Part shown: positions 18,766 to 26,850 of the stretch, in pieces
Position numbering within the stretch: position 1 is the first letter of the stretch
Layout: the number at the start of each line of letters is the position of its first letter
NCBI GenBank assembly: GCA_034408855.1
Contig: JAWXCK010000034.1
Coordinates: 3,739-67,738, forward strand
Direction of reading: 5' to 3'
Origin: JAIYDQ01 sp034408855
GTDB taxonomy: Bacteria; Planctomycetota; Planctomycetia; Pirellulales; Pirellulaceae
Length of the DNA: 64,000 nt
Program-made: the position numbers and the translations under genes
Notes under the pieces: model-generated
The model's database searches: none
Seen by the model: only the letters and a program-made list of their open reading frames with translations
What the model was told of the DNA's origin: nothing

Positions 18766-19431
18766 ATGGATCAACAAGACATTTCCTACTTTGATCCTGA
18801 TTCGGAGTGGTCGATTGTCGAACGGGGATTGCCGCACTGGACTCAGGCCGGCTGCGTGGTATTCATCACATGGAGATTAGACGATTCACTGCCCGCTGAA
18901 GTTTTGCAGCAACTCGACGCTGAGATTAAAGATGTCCTGCTCAGTGAGCGGCTCGATCCTTCTGCCAACTGGAAACTTCAACTTGCGTCACGCGATCCAA
19001 GAGTTCGCGGCAAAGTTCAACGGAAACTCTTTGCAATCCGCGACAAGTATCTCGATTGTGGATACGGAGCCTGTCATTTGGCGAACCCAGTGGATGCAAA
19101 CACGGTATTGAATAGTTTGCGAAAGTTCGATGGAGACCGATATTTTTTGTCCGATGCCGTCGTGATGCCCAATCATGCTCACTTTCTATGCGATTTTGCC
19201 AGCGAAACAGAGATGCTGAAGCAATGTACTGAGTGGAAGCGATACTCGGGTAGACAGATCAACCAGCGACATAGCCTGCTCGGCGAGTTTTGGCAAGTCG
19301 ATCAGTTCGATCACCTGATTCGTAGCCCTGAACAATTCGAGCACTATCGTCGCTATATTGCAGAGAACCCATCGCGTGCGAAACTCCAGGAAGGCACGTT
19401 TCTTCACTTTCATAAACAACTAACTACGTAG
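18766..19431 (+). CDS. REP-associated tyrosine transposase (RAYT, Y1/HUH family)
   Basis: Single-strand HUH nuclease of the TnpA_REP (IS200/IS605-related) family, 221 residues. The HUH pair is in VVMPNHAHFL (His137, His139), and the tyrosine region EHYRRYIAENPSRAKL (about 192-207) matches the RAYT pattern YIxxNPxxA. The N-terminal FITWRLDDSLP matches the family's first beta strand (FvTfrl). The gene is bracketed by two inverted REP pairs of one family, 18635-18705 and 19438-19499, with a third at 17365-17420; this is the standard layout in which a RAYT acts on its own REPs. RAYTs are usually single-copy and domesticated rather than actively jumping. ATG start at 18766. Confidence 0.93.
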   Translation: MDQQDISYFDPDSEWSIVERGLPHWTQAGCVVFITWRLDDSLPAEVLQQLDAEIKDVLLSERLDPSANWKLQLASRDPRVRGKVQRKLFAIRDKYLDCGYGACHLANPVDANTVLNSLRKFDGDRYFLSDAVVMPNHAHFLCDFASETEMLKQCTEWKRYSGRQINQRHSLLGEFWQVDQFDHLIRSPEQFEHYRRYIAENPSRAKLQEGTFLHFHKQLTT

Positions 19432-19437
19432 CAACCC

Positions 19438-19499
19438 CACGTAGGCGAGTCTCTCCGAGACTCGCAGACTTCTGCGTCTCGGAGAGACGCAGCTACGTG
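19438..19499. repeat. REP pair (BIME), right flank of the RAYT gene
   Basis: CACGTAGGCGAGTCTCTC running into GAGACTCGC, a short spacer, then GCGTCTCGGAGAGACGC and GCTACGTG. Same architecture as the left flank, with the same CACGTAG outer ends. It lies 7 bp after the transposase stop and 25 bp before the hisI stop on the other strand, so it may also terminate both. Confidence 0.88.
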
Positions 19500-19523
19500 G
19501 CATACACCGTGGGTCGTTCATTT

Positions 19524-19949
19524 CTACTCGGCCGCTCGCGTTGGATAAACTTTGCGGGGATCCACCATCGGCGTATCGATGACTTCCAATCGACCTTGAC
19601 GGTATTCGCGAAAAAAGCAGCTAGCGTAACCTTCATGGCAAGCAGCTCCGGTCTGCTCGACCAGAAGTAGAATGGTATCGGCATCGCAATCGACACGGAC
19701 CGCTTCGACACGCTGTCGATGCCCGCTTTCTTCACCTTTTCGCCAAAGTCTCCCGCGGCTGCGTGAGAAGTAGGTCGCAAATCCAGTGGCCATCGTTTCC
19801 TCGAAGGCTTCGGCATTCATCCAAGCAACCATCAAAACTTGCTGTGTTCGAAAATCCTGTGCGATGGCCGGGAGCAATCCCTGGACGCCCGCCGAAAAAT
19901 TAGGGGGCAGCGTGTCGGCGAGAAGTTTTTCAATCGAGTTGGGCTTCAT
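19524..19949 (-). CDS. hisI: Phosphoribosyl-AMP cyclohydrolase
   Basis: Third enzyme of histidine biosynthesis; it opens the adenine ring of phosphoribosyl-AMP using zinc and magnesium. Family motifs are clear: VAWMNAEAFEETMATG, ATYFSRSRGRLWRKGEESGH, the metal-binding DCDAD, and Cys residues in GAACHEGYASCFF. There is no fused HisE domain. I start at the ATG at 19949 (141 residues, MKPNSIEKLL), which fits the usual length of about 130; an upstream in-frame ATG at 20033 would add 28 residues of non-family sequence. No other his genes are adjacent, so the pathway is scattered. Confidence 0.94.
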   Translation of the reverse strand: MKPNSIEKLLADTLPPNFSAGVQGLLPAIAQDFRTQQVLMVAWMNAEAFEETMATGFATYFSRSRGRLWRKGEESGHRQRVEAVRVDCDADTILLLVEQTGAACHEGYASCFFREYRQGRLEVIDTPMVDPRKVYPTRAAE

Positions 19950-20029
19950 GTTTGGAACGTTGGAATGTCTAAAGCAGATTAAGAAAACATGTAATCCAGT
20001 ATACTCGAATTTGCCAATCGTTCGAATAT

Positions 20030-20083
20030 GCAAGCTGGACGCTTAATCCACTTGATTACGCAAGCTAGAAGCTTACGCCACAT
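20030..20083. repeat. Degenerate tandem copy of the AAGCTTACGCCAC repeat
   Basis: GCAAGCTGGACGCTTAATCCAC (from 20030) and GCAAGCTAGAAGCTTACGCCAC (from about 20060) are two diverged direct copies. The second matches the repeat at 12748-12768 almost exactly. It lies in the roughly 400-bp gap between hisI and the GT2-like gene. Confidence 0.75.
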
Positions 20084-20223
20084 GTTTGTCAAGAAAGACT
20101 GGGGCAGAAACTGCGAATAATTTCCATCGCGCTGCGATTTCTTCGGGTTGATCGCTTCAACGTGCTTTTTAGATCGTTGTTGCAATTTTGAATCTTAGCA
20201 TGACGATACTTTGAGTCGTCTCG

Positions 20224-20265
20224 ATCTCTGTAGGGGCTTCGTGTTTGTCGCAATCCTACAGAGAT
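20224..20265. other. 11-bp perfect hairpin in the intergenic gap
   Basis: ATCTCTGTAGG (20224-20234) and CCTACAGAGAT (20255-20265) form a perfect stem around a 20-base loop. No T tract follows on the plus strand, so it is not a standard terminator. It could be a regulatory or repeat hairpin upstream of the GT2-like gene. Together with the repeat copy at 20030 it is all that I see in the gap 19950-20353. Confidence 0.5.
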
Positions 20266-20353
20266 TGAGGCATTCGGAATGTCTGCGTTGGCTATTTTGA
20301 GTTGGATTCTCCCTGAGCGACCACTCACCGATAGTTCTCTAATAGACTGATCT

Positions 20354-20989
20354 TTGGTTGTGGAACAAGAAACACTTAGCGTAATCCTTCCGGTTTCGAA
20401 CCGCCAGTATTCGGTAGCGGCCAGCATCGAATCGCTTTTGGATACCTTGTGCGATTTGACTCGTGAAATCCAAGTCATAGTCGTCGATGACGCATCGAGC
20501 GATGCAACGCCTGAAGTGCTCGACGAAATGCGTCGTCGCTATCCTCAAGTAGCAACGCATCGTTGTTCCACGAAACTAGGGCCGGTCAAGGCGGTCGAGT
20601 CGGCGATTTCCTACGCCCTTGGCGATTTCATTTTTTTACATGAATCCTACGAGCCAATAGAAATCGAATCTTTGAAACAACTCTGGGCACTTCGGCATGA
20701 TCGCGAACTGGTCATCGCTCGGGCGGCGACTCGAAGCAAACGCATTGACGAACCGCTCTTGCAGCGATTGACCGCTTGGGGAAAGAGTTTAGAAGAGCAT
20801 TGGAAGCGCGAAACGAAATCACTTGACGATGCTCCGCTGGAAAAGAACCTTCAAATGATGCGCCGCGAAACCGTCGAACTTCTTTCCCGAGTCGACGCTA
20901 AACGTGGTGATCTCGAAGTATCGCATCTCTCGCAACGCCGCCTTGTGCGACAAAACCAGATCGCCAAGCCCAAAGCGAAAAACGACTAA
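20354..20989 (+). CDS. GT2-like (GT-A fold) protein without the DXD motif
   Basis: A 211-residue protein whose first 110 residues follow the glycosyltransferase family 2 pattern: SVILPVSNRQ, a helix, VIVVDDASSDATPEVL, and LGPVKAVESAISYALGDFIFL. Where an active enzyme has the metal-binding DXD after that strand, this one reads LHESYE. The remaining 90 residues are charged, helical and end in a Lys-rich tail, and the acceptor half of a GT2 is absent. It may bind nucleotide-sugars or be a non-catalytic relative. The likely start is TTG at 20354 or GTG at 20360. Its 3' end overlaps the convergent permease gene by 4 bp. Confidence 0.75.
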   Translation: MVVEQETLSVILPVSNRQYSVAASIESLLDTLCDLTREIQVIVVDDASSDATPEVLDEMRRRYPQVATHRCSTKLGPVKAVESAISYALGDFIFLHESYEPIEIESLKQLWALRHDRELVIARAATRSKRIDEPLLQRLTAWGKSLEEHWKRETKSLDDAPLEKNLQMMRRETVELLSRVDAKRGDLEVSHLSQRRLVRQNQIAKPKAKND

Positions 20990-23187
20990 ACTCTCGACAT
21001 TCGAAACAACGACCACCACGTCTTGGCGTTCTGGTCGGTAGTAGGCATCACGTCGCCTTGCCCTTCGCAAACTTTCGATGACCGCAAGCAGAACCAGACT
21101 AGAGTCATCGCCGAAACGAAAATACTCACTGCTAGCCAAGCATCGGTATAAGCAATGCCTTCGGTGGTTTGCTGAAGGATCCAACCCAATTCTCCAGGAA
21201 TTGAATCGGGCGTTTTTCCAGCTCGGGAGACGATCATGGTGAGGCTATTGTGAGTCATGTGAAGAACAATGCCGCAAACCACGCCGCCCGTCCGCCAAGC
21301 GATGACACCCAGGATCAATCCCATGATGGTAGCACCGATCGATTGCTGGAGTACGCCGTGCGAGAGACCGAAAAAGAGTGACGATACGAGTATCGCGCGA
21401 AGGATTCCATTCTGTCGAATCAGCCCGCCAAAGATGAAACCACGAAAGGCTAACTCTTCGCAAATGGCAGGGATAACTGCCAAAGTCAGGATGACCGACC
21501 ACAATGGAGCAGCCGAGATCAGAGAGTCGACGTAGACAAACAATTCTCGGGTTTCGGCTCCGAATTGAAATTCATGTTGGATTGCAGAAGAGAGCAGCAT
21601 GTAGGCTGGATGCAGGGTTAGCCCCAGGACCAATGCAAATCCAAAATCGTGTGGACGAACAGCTTCGATGCGGAGCGCTCGTCGAATCGAAGCGGTCATA
21701 AAGGTCGCCATGATCAAGCACGGTGCGAGGATCATGCCGAGTTGAATGGCGATCGTCGAGCGAGTAATGCTAGGCCAATCAAGCTGCGAACTGGTAAAGG
21801 ACATGCGTCCGAAGAAGAGTGCCACGAGAATAATGACGCCGCACAACAAGGCTTCGTTAGCCGTTGCCGTCGCAGCTCGATCTCGCCATATCTGTCGGAA
21901 CCAAAGTGACCATTGAAAGCGTTCGCTTTCTCGGAACATGACGGATTCGCTTTCAAATTGTCGTACCGCCCAGCGTACGGCCAACAAGCAGCAAATCACG
22001 GTGACGGCGATGACGATCGGTGCATGAATGAGCGACTCTCGATATTGTCCTTCGATCAAGGCACGGGCTAATAATACCGCCCCGGTAACCGGAATGGCGC
22101 TATTTCCGATCGAAAGTGTAATGCCGGGTATCATCGGCAACAACACTAAGGGAAGACCGGCCAGCAGGAGCGGCATCAAGTAATACTGCCCCTCTTTGCT
22201 GCTGCGCGCTAGCGCCGCGACCGCCAATGCCAGTGCGCTAAACATCGCTGCAATAGGCAACAGTATGACGATCAGCCATGTCAAAGCCGATAAAGGCAGT
22301 GGCCCCAATGCGGCGACCGTTTCGTTGGCGCCCATGCGGGCAAACTGATTGATGACGAAGGACGAAGTGAGCTGCATACTGAACAGATTGAGGATCGCCG
22401 TTCCCACACTGAAGCTCATCACCGTGAACAACTTTCCCCAAACAATCTCGCGACGAGTCGCTGGGCTACTTAACAGGGTTTCGAGCGTACCACGTTCTTT
22501 TTCGCCAGCGCAAAGGTCAATTGCCGGATAGAAGGCACCTGTCAGGGCCCACACTAACATGACCAGTGGCAACAGCTTAGACCAAATAAGCGCCTGCTTG
22601 GTTTCTTGAGGCGCAACGTCGATTTGAAAAGTTTGAATCGGATCGATAATTGCCGGATTGAGATCCGAGCTTGATAGTTTGTCGCGTAGCCAGCCTCGCT
22701 GCCAACTATCGAGCTTCGCATGCAATCGCTGCGAGGCGATTACCGAGCGATCTGAAGCTTGATTGACAATCGTTTTTAACAGCCCTGCCTGGCCGGTGGA
22801 TTTCCACGATTCGGTGAACTCAGGAGGCACTATGAATACCAAATCGGCATCACCGGACTTAACCCACTGGAACCCGAGCTCGTTCCAGTTGGATGGAGGG
22901 GATGAATCGTCGGGCTTGTACGCCAGTTTATTCCAATGAACGAGACTATCCTTGTCCTTCAAATCTTGGCTATTCAATAAGGGATGTTCGGTCGGCCAGT
23001 TCTCTTCACCAATCCAAGTGATACGTACAGTTTGCTCGGAATGAAATTGAGCGACCTGCAACATGAGCATCCCCATGAAGGGATACAGCAGCAGCGGCAA
23101 AACGAAGATCGTAAACATCGTCCGCCGGTCGCGGACTTGGTCTCGCATTTCGCGAACGAAGATCAGTCGAATTCGGGACCAGTTCAT
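20986..23187 (-). CDS. ABC-2 (NatB-like) permease fused to a CPBP (CAAX-type) membrane protease
   Basis: A 733-residue polytopic protein. The N-terminal half is an ABC-2/NatB permease: FVREMRDQVRDRRTMFTIFVLPLLLYP, a long extracytoplasmic loop (about residues 50-200), then KERGTLETLLSSPATRREIVWGKL and several helices. The C-terminal third is a CPBP protease-like domain with EELAFRGFIFGG, GLSHGVLQQ and HMTHNSL, the three conserved motifs with Glu/Arg/His residues. The fusion is seen in other bacteria, including Planctomycetes. It overlaps the stop of its ATPase gene by 4 bp (ATGA), so the two should form one exporter. The substrate is unknown; sodium (NatAB) or a peptide or lipid are possible. 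Confidence 0.9.
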   Translation of the reverse strand: MNWSRIRLIFVREMRDQVRDRRTMFTIFVLPLLLYPFMGMLMLQVAQFHSEQTVRITWIGEENWPTEHPLLNSQDLKDKDSLVHWNKLAYKPDDSSPPSNWNELGFQWVKSGDADLVFIVPPEFTESWKSTGQAGLLKTIVNQASDRSVIASQRLHAKLDSWQRGWLRDKLSSSDLNPAIIDPIQTFQIDVAPQETKQALIWSKLLPLVMLVWALTGAFYPAIDLCAGEKERGTLETLLSSPATRREIVWGKLFTVMSFSVGTAILNLFSMQLTSSFVINQFARMGANETVAALGPLPLSALTWLIVILLPIAAMFSALALAVAALARSSKEGQYYLMPLLLAGLPLVLLPMIPGITLSIGNSAIPVTGAVLLARALIEGQYRESLIHAPIVIAVTVICCLLAVRWAVRQFESESVMFRESERFQWSLWFRQIWRDRAATATANEALLCGVIILVALFFGRMSFTSSQLDWPSITRSTIAIQLGMILAPCLIMATFMTASIRRALRIEAVRPHDFGFALVLGLTLHPAYMLLSSAIQHEFQFGAETRELFVYVDSLISAAPLWSVILTLAVIPAICEELAFRGFIFGGLIRQNGILRAILVSSLFFGLSHGVLQQSIGATIMGLILGVIAWRTGGVVCGIVLHMTHNSLTMIVSRAGKTPDSIPGELGWILQQTTEGIAYTDAWLAVSIFVSAMTLVWFCLRSSKVCEGQGDVMPTTDQNAKTWWSLFRMSRV

Positions 23188-23951
23188 ACGGCAACCGTTC
23201 CTGTCTGCTGATCGTAGCGCGTCAAGAGATCGAAAAACAACTCTTCAAAGTCGTTTTGCTGATGGCGTTCGGATAATTCAGGCAAGGTTCCAGTGTCGAG
23301 AATAATGCCTCGATGCATAATTGCGACGCGATCGCAAAGACGTTCGACTTCGCGCATAATATGCGTCGAGAAAATGATACACTTCCCCGCATCGCGAAGC
23401 GAAGTGATCGTCTCAAGCAACGCTCGAGCAACCATGACATCCAAGCCGACGGAGGCTTCATCGAATATAAGCACAGGCGGGTCATGGACGAGGGCTCGAG
23501 CGATCGAAACTTTTTGCTTCATACCCGTCGACATCTTGCCGCAGGGCGTGTCGCCAAAATCGGCCATCCGAAGCTGCGTAAAGATCGTTTCGATCCGCGA
23601 ATTCAACAAGTCTTCGTCGATCTCATGAATGCGACCAAAGTACTCGACCATCTCGCGTGCATTCATTCGATCGTAGAGAGCTGTGTTGTTTGAAACGAAT
23701 CCGATTCTTCGTCGTACTTGATCTGCTTCCGTCAAGACACTGGCGCCATTGATATGAACTGAGCCACTACTTGGAAGCAGGATGGTGCTCAGAATCCGAA
23801 GGGCGGTCGTTTTTCCGGCACCGTTGGGGCCTAAAACGCCGAAAATCTCACCAGCCGAGACGCGGAACGAAATTTTATCGACGGCTACGAATTTGCCACG
23901 AGTCAGGTCCGCGTAGGACTTGGTAAGCTCGTTTACTTCAACCATTTCCAT
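23184..23951 (-). CDS. ABC transporter ATP-binding protein (NatA-like)
   Basis: ATPase partner of the downstream permease-CPBP fusion. Walker A GPNGAGKTT, signature MSTGMKQKVSIAR, Walker B VLIFDEASVGLD and STHIM H-loop are clear. The second position of the usual DEPT is changed to DEAS. I start at the ATG at 23951 (MEMVEVNELTKSY, about 255 residues) because family members begin there. The open frame extends 50 residues further upstream to a TTG at 24101, with an ATG at 24023; that segment has no family character, so an extended N-terminus is possible but unproven. It faces the secreted protein gene at 24224. Confidence 0.9.
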   Translation of the reverse strand: MEMVEVNELTKSYADLTRGKFVAVDKISFRVSAGEIFGVLGPNGAGKTTALRILSTILLPSSGSVHINGASVLTEADQVRRRIGFVSNNTALYDRMNAREMVEYFGRIHEIDEDLLNSRIETIFTQLRMADFGDTPCGKMSTGMKQKVSIARALVHDPPVLIFDEASVGLDVMVARALLETITSLRDAGKCIIFSTHIMREVERLCDRVAIMHRGIILDTGTLPELSERHQQNDFEELFFDLLTRYDQQTGTVAV

Positions 23952-24223
23952 AGGGCAAATTTCTCGGGATTTCAGGGAGTAATCGATGGGGCAGCCGTCT
24001 TCTCCGAACTCTTGCACATCCATCGGTCGAGGACCGTCGGGATTGAGCGAAACTTGATAAGTAACCGAAAATAGGTCGAAAGCAGGGGCCGAGAAGTTCA
24101 AAAATGCCGATAAAAACGACGGTTTTGGTTGTAGAAGTTATAAGGGAGAACTAAACTAATGGCATTGTTACTGTTGCCGAGGAGGGAGTTCTCGACTCAT
24201 TCGTTACTGCGGAATCCAAAAGT

Positions 24224-25528
24224 ATGTCTATTCAATTTCGTTACTCTGCATGCCCTAACTTTTTCAAATGCGTCCTGTTAGGGTTCACCCTTTGTGGATT
24301 CAATCAGCAGGCAAAGGCACAAGAAGCATTACCGCCATTTAACTTACCGCTCTTTGATAGCCCCGTCGTCGTTCCTGAAACCCAGGAGAAGCGACCTTCT
24401 CCTTTCTTGGAAGACAAGCAACCGACCGACGATGCGAAACTCGATTTTGCGGCCAAGAATAGCGGTGCCCTGAATAACTTGTTTTCGCACCAATGGGTTC
24501 ACACCGATTTCGACGGTAGCTTACACGGTTCGGTCGTTGCGCTAGTGGGCGAAGACACTCTTTCGGTTTCCGGTATCAATGTGATACTTGCTCAGAAAGG
24601 CAAAGTGATTGCGCGAGCCGAATCGAATATCGATGGCGAGTTTCGAATAGGAAATATCTCACCAGGATTCTATTCGATTGTGGCCGAAGCCGACAACTCA
24701 TTCGCAACCTACGGATTGGCTGTATTAAACAATGAAGTCGGAGCGCATCTACCTCGAACAATCGAGTTGCGAGTCATTCGGCCTAAGAGCGATGACATTC
24801 GCCGCATACTTAAAGTCGATATGGTTCCATCGGTCATCTCGGAGACAGGTGAACAAATGGTCCGAGATCCAATTACTTCAAAGCGCGTTTTTGCAAAGTC
24901 TCATCGCGTGCTCTCGTCGAAGGACGGAAAGATTGTCGGTCGCCTTTCGCGACTCGGCGTTTCCCCAGAGTCGATCGATCTAAGCCAAATGAAAACAATG
25001 CTCCTAAAGGATGGTCGAGAAATTGATCGCTCGAGCGTCACAGCAGACGGGCACTTTGTCTTCTCGAATGTCGAGCCAGGTTGCTATGGCTTAGCAGCGG
25101 CTGGCAATCATGGCGTCGCAGCCGTCGCCTTTTGCGTGATCCGACCAGAATCGCTGACACAACGAAAGACGAACGACGGATCTCGGTTCATTTCCGCCGA
25201 TGCCGACACAGCAGCCACCGAGCTAAACGTTGAATTGGCCGACCCGGTAGATGTTGCCAATGTTGAAGATCAAGTCGCCCAAAATGACGAAGAGATGCCT
25301 GAAGAAGTCGCTCCGATTCCGCAGCCACCCATGCCGGTTGGTGGCAGCAATATGTTTGGTGCGGGCCAGGTTTATAGCGGCAGTGGCGGCGGCGGGATTG
25401 GTGGATTAGGGAAAGATCTCATTGGTTTGGGTGTGCTGGGAGGCCTCGCATATCTCATCGCGAAAGAGATTGATAAGGACAACGATAATGATAATAATAA
25501 TGCCGTCGTCAGTCCGATTATTCGATAA
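24224..25528 (+). CDS. Secreted protein with carboxypeptidase-regulatory-like (CarboxypepD_reg) domains
   Basis: A 434-residue exported protein. The signal peptide ends near AKA-QE (about residue 32). Two beta-sandwich segments match the regulatory-like pattern: GVNVIL-type strands followed by NIDGEFRIGNISPGFYSIVA (about 125-165), and TADGHFVFSNVEPGCYGLAAAG (about 270-295). After a Pro/Glu linker come a Gly-rich stretch, a hydrophobic segment (DLIGLGVLGGLAYLIA) and an Asp/Asn run before VSPIIR, a tail that suggests membrane or surface retention. Its stop overlaps the next gene's start by one base (TAATG), so it is co-translated with the GT39-like gene. Function is unknown; a cell-surface role is likely. 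Confidence 0.8.
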   Translation: MSIQFRYSACPNFFKCVLLGFTLCGFNQQAKAQEALPPFNLPLFDSPVVVPETQEKRPSPFLEDKQPTDDAKLDFAAKNSGALNNLFSHQWVHTDFDGSLHGSVVALVGEDTLSVSGINVILAQKGKVIARAESNIDGEFRIGNISPGFYSIVAEADNSFATYGLAVLNNEVGAHLPRTIELRVIRPKSDDIRRILKVDMVPSVISETGEQMVRDPITSKRVFAKSHRVLSSKDGKIVGRLSRLGVSPESIDLSQMKTMLLKDGREIDRSSVTADGHFVFSNVEPGCYGLAAAGNHGVAAVAFCVIRPESLTQRKTNDGSRFISADADTAATELNVELADPVDVANVEDQVAQNDEEMPEEVAPIPQPPMPVGGSNMFGAGQVYSGSGGGGIGGLGKDLIGLGVLGGLAYLIAKEIDKDNDNDNNNAVVSPIIR

Positions 25529-26850
25529 TGTATCGGCTGATTTTGATGGCCGCATTGGTCGTTCGCATTGCAGCGGCATTTGTTTGGCAAAGCAAGATCG
25601 ATGCTGAGAACAAGCTGTTTGCCTTCGGCGACAGCCAGACGTATTGGGTGTTAGCCGAAAAAATCGCTGACGGTCGACCGTATGACTATGCGGGACCGAG
25701 CAGCCGAATTTTTCGAGCACCGGTCTACCCGATCTTTCTTGCGCCAGCCACTTGGCTGAACGATCGCCTCGCGGTTCTTGTCGCTCGAATCGCCGGTTGC
25801 CTTCTCGGCGTTTGCTCGGTTGGGTTGGTCATGCTGGCGGCGTTTCATATTGCTGGTCGCCCTGCCGCGATTTTTGCAGGTTGTTTGGCCGCGATATATC
25901 CCGGTGCAATCGGGATGAGTATCTTCATTTTGAGCGAGGCCGTTTTCTGTCCTTTGTTTTTAGCTTGCCTGATTGCCTGGCAGGTTTCGATCGAAAAGAA
26001 ATCGTCTATTTATTGGGCGGCTTTTTCCGGGATCGCATGTGCTCTGGCGACGTTAGCTCGGCCAAGTTGGTTATTGTGGACGGGTTTGCTAGCGGTTGGT
26101 TCGGTTTTAGTTTGCTGGCTAACCAAAGACGAATCGATCGCGAAGTCTGATCGATTTCGATTCGTGTTTCTGCGTCTGATGCTCTTCGCCGCATCCATGT
26201 CAGCGACAATGGCCCCCTGGTGGTTTCGCAACTATCAAATCACCGGACGATTTGTACCGACAACGCTTCAAGTCGGAGCTAGCCTCTACGATGGATTGCA
26301 TTCGGGAGCAAGCGGAGCAAGCGACGAAGGGATGGCATTTTCCAACCCCTTCGAGCTTGAGTTGCGAGCTGAAGACGAAAAGAAAACGTCGGCTTCCACA
26401 CATCTACCCGACCAAAGAAAAACGACGGAAGACACTTTTGAGTGGCGATTGAATCAACGTTTGTTGAATGCTGCTATTACTTGGACGGTCGAAAACCGCT
26501 CTGACACTCTCCGGCTAGCTATGGTAAAGTTCGCAAAGATGTGGAGTCCGTGGCCGACAGCCAAGGAATTGGGTGGGGCCTGGATTCGCATTGCGGAATC
26601 GGTCGTTTATATCGTCATCGTTGGTTGGGCTGCGTTCGCGCTATGGAGCGCTGGGCAGTTGCGCCGCAAGATGATGCTTTATGCGTCACCGGCAATTTAT
26701 TTCGCGGCTTTGCATATGGTCTTCGTTGGCTCGGTCCGCTATCGCCAGCCAGCGATTCTTGCGTTATGTGTAGTGGCTGGGATCGGCGCAGCATGGATGC
26801 TGGAGCGAATAAAAAAACCGAACAGCATCTCGCTGACTGGCAAGCCATAA
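25528..26850 (+). CDS. GT39/ArnT-like polytopic membrane protein (GT-C fold)
   Basis: A 440-residue inner-membrane protein with about 10 hydrophobic segments. The first periplasmic loop after helix 1 has FGDSQTYWVLAEKIADG followed by FRAPVYPIFLAP, a pattern typical of GT-C enzymes that take sugar from polyprenyl phosphate (the acidic residue in GDSQTYW fits the catalytic Asp). The C-terminus has a glycine-rich helix and HMVFVGSVRYRQPAI, as in many PMT-like planctomycete proteins. It begins with the ATG that overlaps the previous stop by one base, and the AsmA-like gene starts inside its last 58 bp. Acceptor and sugar are unknown. Confidence 0.82.
   Translation: MYRLILMAALVVRIAAAFVWQSKIDAENKLFAFGDSQTYWVLAEKIADGRPYDYAGPSSRIFRAPVYPIFLAPATWLNDRLAVLVARIAGCLLGVCSVGLVMLAAFHIAGRPAAIFAGCLAAIYPGAIGMSIFILSEAVFCPLFLACLIAWQVSIEKKSSIYWAAFSGIACALATLARPSWLLWTGLLAVGSVLVCWLTKDESIAKSDRFRFVFLRLMLFAASMSATMAPWWFRNYQITGRFVPTTLQVGASLYDGLHSGASGASDEGMAFSNPFELELRAEDEKKTSASTHLPDQRKTTEDTFEWRLNQRLLNAAITWTVENRSDTLRLAMVKFAKMWSPWPTAKELGGAWIRIAESVVYIVIVGWAAFALWSAGQLRRKMMLYASPAIYFAALHMVFVGSVRYRQPAILALCVVAGIGAAWMLERIKKPNSISLTGKP

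Noticed and set aside
23952..24101. 50-residue N-terminal extension of the NatA-like ATPase
   Set aside because: Starts at TTG, has no family character, and no ribosome site was found; the ATG at 23951 fits the family.
26541..26792. 84-codon upstream extension of the AsmA-like gene
   Set aside because: Lies inside the GT39-like coding region and reads as an out-of-frame shadow rich in Arg, Cys and Trp.
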